Of a stretch of 61,635 nucleotides of DNA, positions 58,225 through 61,635 are shown piece after piece. Under the pieces are notes generated by a model that made no database searches, was not told the origin of the DNA, and saw only the letters and a list, made by a program, of their open reading frames with translations. Source of the stretch: an uncultured Marivita sp. (GTDB lineage Bacteria; Pseudomonadota; Alphaproteobacteria; Rhodobacterales; Rhodobacteraceae); assembly GCA_947503115.1 (NCBI GenBank), contig CANNCS010000007.1:1-61635 (forward strand), read 5' to 3'. A program made the position numbers and the translations under genes. Positions within the stretch are counted from its first letter, which is position 1. The number at the start of each line of letters is the position of its first letter.

Positions 58225-58323
58225 ATGTCAGTAGAAAAAGTGGCGTTAATTTCTGCCGGAGGCCGCGCCAAAGGCTCCGACGCGGCCCGCCAGATGGCGG
58301 GGGACAGTCTCCGTGGCGTCTAG
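58225..58323 (+). pseudogene. Remnant of an SDR-family oxidoreductase N terminus
   Basis: ATG 58225 opens 32 codons beginning MSVEKVALISAGGRAKGSDA, which fits the start of short-chain dehydrogenases (KVALITAGGxGxG). The frame ends at TAG 58321-58323 before any further SDR motif (no NAG or YxxxK). It overlaps the start of the DUF6552 gene by 11 bases. The fragment probably results from deletion of the rest of an SDR gene next to its LysR regulator. Confidence 0.5.
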
Positions 58324-58564
58324 TACGGTGGTGCCATCACCTGCAAAGGACCGCATTGCCTTCATCGTCAAATGGGTCGCGTCGATTATCCAGATCATGG
58401 GCTACACGGCGACCGCATTCGGCTGGACGCCCTGGAACCTTTATCTTTTTCTTGTTGGCGTCCTTGGCTGGTTCGCCGTTGGTGTTCTTTGGAATGATCG
58501 CGCGATCATGCTGATCCATATTGTTGCGCTTGGTGCAATGCTGGCCGGAATGACCAGCGGCTGA
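58313..58564 (+). CDS. DUF6552 family small membrane protein
   Basis: An 83-residue protein from GTG 58313, which has GGGGGAC eight bases before it. Two or three hydrophobic helices are visible (FIVKWVASIIQIMGYTATAF, YLFLVGVLGWFAVGVLW, IMLIHIVALGAMLAGM). It fits DUF6552, a Rhodobacterales family of unknown function. The gene begins inside the SDR remnant. It is convergent with the TetR gene, with 88 bases between stops. Confidence 0.78.
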   Translation: MASSTVVPSPAKDRIAFIVKWVASIIQIMGYTATAFGWTPWNLYLFLVGVLGWFAVGVLWNDRAIMLIHIVALGAMLAGMTSG

Positions 58565-58652
58565 CATGGGGGCTTCGGTTGGACGCAAGGCGTTCTGCCC
58601 TTATGAAGGTGTTTGATTGTCTGGCGGCCGCGTAACGGTGTGCACTGACATT

Positions 58653-59171
58653 TCACGCTTGCGAACGTCGTAATCCTTTCGCAAGCCGTCGAGCCGCATC
58701 AACTGCCAAGTCTTTCTGCAATGGCCAAGCCTGAATCAGGCCTTCGATAAGGACAAAAAGCACGGGTTCCGGCAGCTGGCACGCCGCCGAGGCCCGTTGC
58801 GCGACCTCTGTCTTGTGACGGGTCAGCAGTGCACGCAGCTCGGAGTTTCCGGGATCGGCGGCTACGGCCGCGTGAAATAGACAGCCATGCGTTGCCTCGG
58901 TGTTCATCCAGTCCTCAAGACGGGACAGGATCGCGTCGAGCGCATGGTCTGGCGGAGTAGGCAGATCATCGAAAACGTGGGTCAGATAGCGTTGATGCCG
59001 GTATTCCAACGCGGCCAAAACCATGTCCCCCCGCGAGGGCGTGTACTTATAGAGCGTGCGTAGGCTAACACCAGCCGCGTCGCGTAGGGCCACGACGCTA
59101 GGTTCGGCAAAGCCGCGCGCGGCGAAACTACGTTCCAGTCCTGCCGAGATTTTCTGCATCATTTCTGACAT
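58653..59171 (-). CDS. TetR/AcrR family transcriptional regulator
   Basis: A 172-residue TetR-type repressor. The N-terminal HTH is FAARGFAEPSVVALRDAAGV followed by SLRTLYKYTPSRGDMVLAAL. The C-terminal ligand domain is short, close to the minimal family size, with cysteines (HGCLFHAA, ACQLPEP) that could sense electrophiles; that is only an inference. It is divergent from the MDR oxidoreductase gene, and two copies of the palindrome GTAGA-N8-TCTAC lie between the two starts, so autorepression and control of the downstream operon are likely. Confidence 0.93.
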   Translation of the reverse strand: MSEMMQKISAGLERSFAARGFAEPSVVALRDAAGVSLRTLYKYTPSRGDMVLAALEYRHQRYLTHVFDDLPTPPDHALDAILSRLEDWMNTEATHGCLFHAAVAADPGNSELRALLTRHKTEVAQRASAACQLPEPVLFVLIEGLIQAWPLQKDLAVDAARRLAKGLRRSQA

Positions 59172-59181
59172 GCTTGACGAT

Positions 59182-59225
59182 GTAGAATAACTGCTCTACC
59201 CACGCAAGTAGAACAAACCCTCTAC
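59182..59225. promoter_or_regulatory. Two tandem operators GTAGA-N8-TCTAC
   Basis: Two perfect inverted repeats with identical arms and spacing occur at 59182-59199 and 59208-59225, 26 bases centre to centre, inside the 69-base divergent gap between the TetR and oxidoreductase genes. The position and symmetry are what is expected for the TetR binding sites. An AGGAGC ribosome site for the oxidoreductase follows at 59228. Confidence 0.8.
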
Positions 59226-59240
59226 CTAGGAGCACTCACA

Positions 59241-60311
59241 ATGATCCCTCCCGAAACGATGAACGCTGTGGTGCTGACCGGACATGGCGGGCTGGATAAG
59301 CTGGAGTGGCGTCAAGACGTTGCCGTACCACATCCCGCAGCGGGTGAGGTGCTAATCCGTGTCGGAGCGTCAGCCGTGAACAACACGGACATCAACACAC
59401 GTACGGGCTGGTATTCCAAGGCCGTGCGTGGCGACACCAACTCTGCTGCATCCACAGGCTATGACGGCGCGTCCGATGCTGACGGGGCTTGGTCTGGCGC
59501 GCTTGATTTTCCGCGTATCCAAGGTGCCGATTGCTGCGGCGAGATCGTGGCAGTGGGCATTGGCGTTGATGAAGCCCGTGTGGGGGAACGGGTTCTGGTG
59601 TGTCCGATGTACAGGCCCGCAGAGGGCGATGCTGACGCGCTGGTCACCTTCGGGTCGGAACGCGACGGGGGATTTGCTGAATACGCCACGGTTGGTTCCG
59701 AGCACGCATTCCGCGTCGAAAGCTCTCTCTCTGACGTCGAACTGGCGTCCTTTCCCTGCGCGTTTTCTACCGCCGAAGGCATGATCCAGCGCGCAGCGCT
59801 TGGCGCAGAGCGTGTGCTGATTACGGGCGCTTCTGGTGGCGTCGGTTCGGCCGCGGTCCAACTTGCCAAGCGGCGCGGCGCGCATGTTACTGCCGTGACC
59901 AGCCCAACCAAGACCGAGGCGCTTACGGCCCTTGGCGCGGACGCCGCTTTGACCCGCGATTTCACGCCCGAACCTGACGGGTTCGATGTCGTGCTGGACC
60001 TTGTCGGCGGCACCAGTTGGCCGCGTCTTCTGGACGCGCTGCGACCTCGTGGGCGCTATGTAACGTCGGGGGCCATTGCAGGGCCGATCGTCGAACTGGA
60101 TTTGCGTACGCTTTACCTTAAAGACTTGACGTTGATTGGTAGTACCCGTCAGAAGCCAAGTGTTTTCGCCGATCTTGTCAGCTATATCGAACGGGGCGAA
60201 ATCAGGCCCGTTGTCGCGGAAACGTACCCGCTCCACGAATTGCGTAACGCCCAAACGGCGTTTCTACAAAAGTCGCATTTGGGCAAGATTGGGATAGCAA
60301 TCGCCGAGTGA
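59241..60311 (+). CDS. Zinc-type alcohol dehydrogenase/quinone oxidoreductase (MDR) family
   Basis: A 356-residue MDR-superfamily oxidoreductase. The N-terminal GroES-like domain has AVVLTGHGGLDKLEWR and VNNTDINTRTGWYS; the zinc-ligand pattern of classic alcohol dehydrogenases is not evident, so it is more like quinone/enone reductases. The NAD(P) motif is VLITGASGGVGSAAVQLAKRRG. AGGAGC precedes ATG 59241. It is under the twin GTAGA-N8-TCTAC operators, and the isochorismatase-like gene follows 31 bases later on the same strand, so the three genes form a regulated unit. Confidence 0.9.
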   Translation: MIPPETMNAVVLTGHGGLDKLEWRQDVAVPHPAAGEVLIRVGASAVNNTDINTRTGWYSKAVRGDTNSAASTGYDGASDADGAWSGALDFPRIQGADCCGEIVAVGIGVDEARVGERVLVCPMYRPAEGDADALVTFGSERDGGFAEYATVGSEHAFRVESSLSDVELASFPCAFSTAEGMIQRAALGAERVLITGASGGVGSAAVQLAKRRGAHVTAVTSPTKTEALTALGADAALTRDFTPEPDGFDVVLDLVGGTSWPRLLDALRPRGRYVTSGAIAGPIVELDLRTLYLKDLTLIGSTRQKPSVFADLVSYIERGEIRPVVAETYPLHELRNAQTAFLQKSHLGKIGIAIAE

Positions 60312-60342
60312 ACCATGGCTATCTGCCAAAAGGATGGACCAG

Positions 60343-60975
60343 ATGACGTCGAAGCCAAAACAGGCCCGAAAGCTGATCGAGGGCAGGGCCGCCTTGATTG
60401 TGATCGACATTCAGAAAAGCACCTTTATCGATGACAGCGAAGTGCGCTCTATCGACAATATGCCGGGGTACAAGGACCGCATGAGCGCCGCTCGCGGTCT
60501 GGTCGATGCCGCCCACGATGCGCGCATACCAGTGATCTTCATTCAGGAAGTTCACCGCCCCGATCTGATCGACTTCGGCCGTGAACTGGATGGTGACGAG
60601 GATGTGCATTGCCTCGACGGCGATCCTCGCACAGAGGTCGCCAAGGAAGAAATGGGATTTCGCAATGGCGACTATCTGATCCCAAAGCGGCGCTACTCTG
60701 CTTTCTTCGGCACCGATTTTGAAATCCTTCTACGCGGCCTCAAAGTCGATACGCTGATCCTGTGTGGCGGGCTTACGGATGTCTGTGTGCATTACACCTT
60801 CGTCGATGGGCATCAGTCGGACTATTTCTGTCGCGTCGTTGAGGATTGCGTTGGTGGTTCATCCGTCGAGGCCCATGAGGCCGCATTGAGAGCTATGGAA
60901 TACCTGCAAACCGGTGCCGTTCAGACCCGGTCTGCTGTCATCAGCGCCATGATTGAGCAGAAACAGAATGCCTGA
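60343..60975 (+). CDS. Isochorismatase-family cysteine hydrolase
   Basis: A 210-residue hydrolase of the isochorismatase superfamily. The catalytic triad is visible as D22 (VIDIQKS), a Lys in IPKRRYSAFFGTDFE and a Cys in GGLTDVCVHYTFVDG. Family members hydrolyse isochorismate, nicotinamide or N-carbamoyl compounds, and the substrate is unknown. AAAAGGA at 60329-60334 lies eight bases before ATG 60343, which is better placed than ATG 60334. It is the second gene of the TetR-controlled operon. Confidence 0.9.
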   Translation: MTSKPKQARKLIEGRAALIVIDIQKSTFIDDSEVRSIDNMPGYKDRMSAARGLVDAAHDARIPVIFIQEVHRPDLIDFGRELDGDEDVHCLDGDPRTEVAKEEMGFRNGDYLIPKRRYSAFFGTDFEILLRGLKVDTLILCGGLTDVCVHYTFVDGHQSDYFCRVVEDCVGGSSVEAHEAALRAMEYLQTGAVQTRSAVISAMIEQKQNA

Positions 60976-61370
60976 AAGCTGTCGTGGCTCGATTCCTAAA
61001 TCAATCTCTGCCGGACAAAGCTGCACAACGAACCTAGTTACCAAAGCAACCACTAAAGAATAATCCAACTCCCTAAACCCGTGGGGTGTTGGCCCGATCG
61101 GACGGCTTCACTGGCTGCCAGAGACCAGACCGCAAAGTGTCGTTTCGCGGTATGTCCGTCCCACCCCGAAATTCAGTCCAAGGTTTTCTGCATCTTAGCC
61201 CGTTTCTGGGTCTGAGGGATTGGCAGGCCAAAGCATTGGTTCCTGTATTGTTGCGATATTCAGCGAAGATGTTTGACCTGAAAGCATTGTTTTCGCACAC
61301 TCTCAGCAGGCTTGCTCTATTTGGAGCAGCAGTTTCGACTGGCATGCGATTTTTTGCGGAGATTAGTTTA
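60976..61370. other. Gap before the truncated caspase-like gene
   Basis: A 395-base stretch with no gene I can support. Open frames here are short and resemble no family. It includes an AT-richer part from 61250 to 61370 that probably holds the promoter of the next gene. Confidence 0.35.
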
Positions 61371-61583
61371 ATGCAATCCAGATTTCTATTAGCGGGAGTC
61401 GCTGCATTGTGCTTGTCCGGTGGTCAGGCAACCGCAGAGCGCTTGCAGGCCGCCGTGATCGGCAACAGCAGCTATCAGGTGGCACCTCTTGCCAATGCGG
61501 CCCGCGATGCGGCCACGGTCGCCGAAGCTTTGGCGAATGTGGGTTTTGAAGTCAGCACTTATACCAAAGGGGCTGGCTTCTGA
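61371..61583 (+). pseudogene. Truncated caspase-family (peptidase C14) protein
   Basis: ATG 61371, with GCGGAG upstream, begins a 70-codon frame. Residues 1-22 are a signal peptide (ending GGQATA). The next part, LQAAVIGNSSYQ then LANAARDAATVAEALANVGF, is the opening of a caspase p20 domain. The frame stops at TGA 61581-61583, well before the catalytic His (usually GHG) and Cys. So it is either a truncated or frameshifted gene. Only 52 bases of window remain, and no continuation of the domain is evident in them. Confidence 0.7.
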
Positions 61584-61635
61584 CTCATTAGGGATTTCTG
61601 AGGTTCCCAGCTCGCCCGCGCTCTGATTCCATGGC

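Overview
The window is a high-GC chromosomal segment of an alphaproteobacterium, most likely of the Rhodobacterales (Roseobacter group). Supporting marks are HdaA (the alphaproteobacterial DnaA-like regulator), a short ProS lacking the editing insertion, and the families DUF3422, DUF6446 and DUF6552. The genome style also fits: FolB with a C-terminal extension, and glyQ and glyS separated by an FkbM methyltransferase and DUF6446. I see no phage, plasmid, IS element or CRISPR array. Most of the window is core genome; the last 10 kb or so is more accessory.

Layout. 0.3-8.2 kb: DUF3422, then a minus-strand polyphosphate block (ppx, ppk) interrupted by a plus-strand ketopantoate reductase pseudogene, then hdaA and an AI-2E family permease. 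8.4-13.3 kb: an orphan protein, an ADP-ribosylglycohydrolase-like protein, a PAS/HisKA_2 histidine kinase and a membrane-anchored pentapeptide-repeat protein. 13.5-19.8 kb: proS with a coupled serine hydrolase, then glmM-folP-folB and a SleB-type wall hydrolase. 20-27 kb: a PPDK-like enzyme and the glyQ/FkbM/DUF6446/glyS operon. 27-33 kb: a degenerate trypsin-like peptidoglycan-binding protein, an EamA exporter, an unlisted 27-residue membrane peptide, a FAD dehydrogenase and an EEP-family protein. 33-38 kb: ilvC, two overlapping Lrp regulators, a Hint protein and a class V aminotransferase. 37.8-46.7 kb: J-domain protein, BolA, DUF4177, gatB, an orphan, a lytic transglycosylase, an acyltransferase and pepN. 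46.8-51 kb: photolyase plus a 49-aa DUF2256 zinc-ribbon-like protein, malate synthase G behind a GntR-like operator, and tRNA-Arg(CCG). 51.3-61.6 kb: a CPBP-like membrane protein, DUF1566 protein plus ferric-reductase-like flavocytochrome, a divergent two-component system, LysR, SDR remnant with DUF6552, TetR with two matched operators in front of an oxidoreductase/isochorismatase pair, and a truncated caspase-like gene.

How genes work together. ppk makes and ppx degrades polyphosphate. glyQ and glyS give the two subunits of glycyl-tRNA synthetase. folB and folP are successive parts of folate synthesis. ilvC faces two Lrp regulators that may sense its products. The TetR-MDR-isochorismatase cluster looks like a small inducible detoxification or quinone/aldehyde operon. 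The two-component system faces the ferric-reductase/DUF1566 operon and may control it.

The most interesting items are the protease-like protein in which all three catalytic positions are replaced, the 27-aa membrane peptide, the duplicated GTAGA-N8-TCTAC operator, the FolB C-terminal domain with a kinase-fold look, and three gene remnants. I do not see a clear new multi-gene system.
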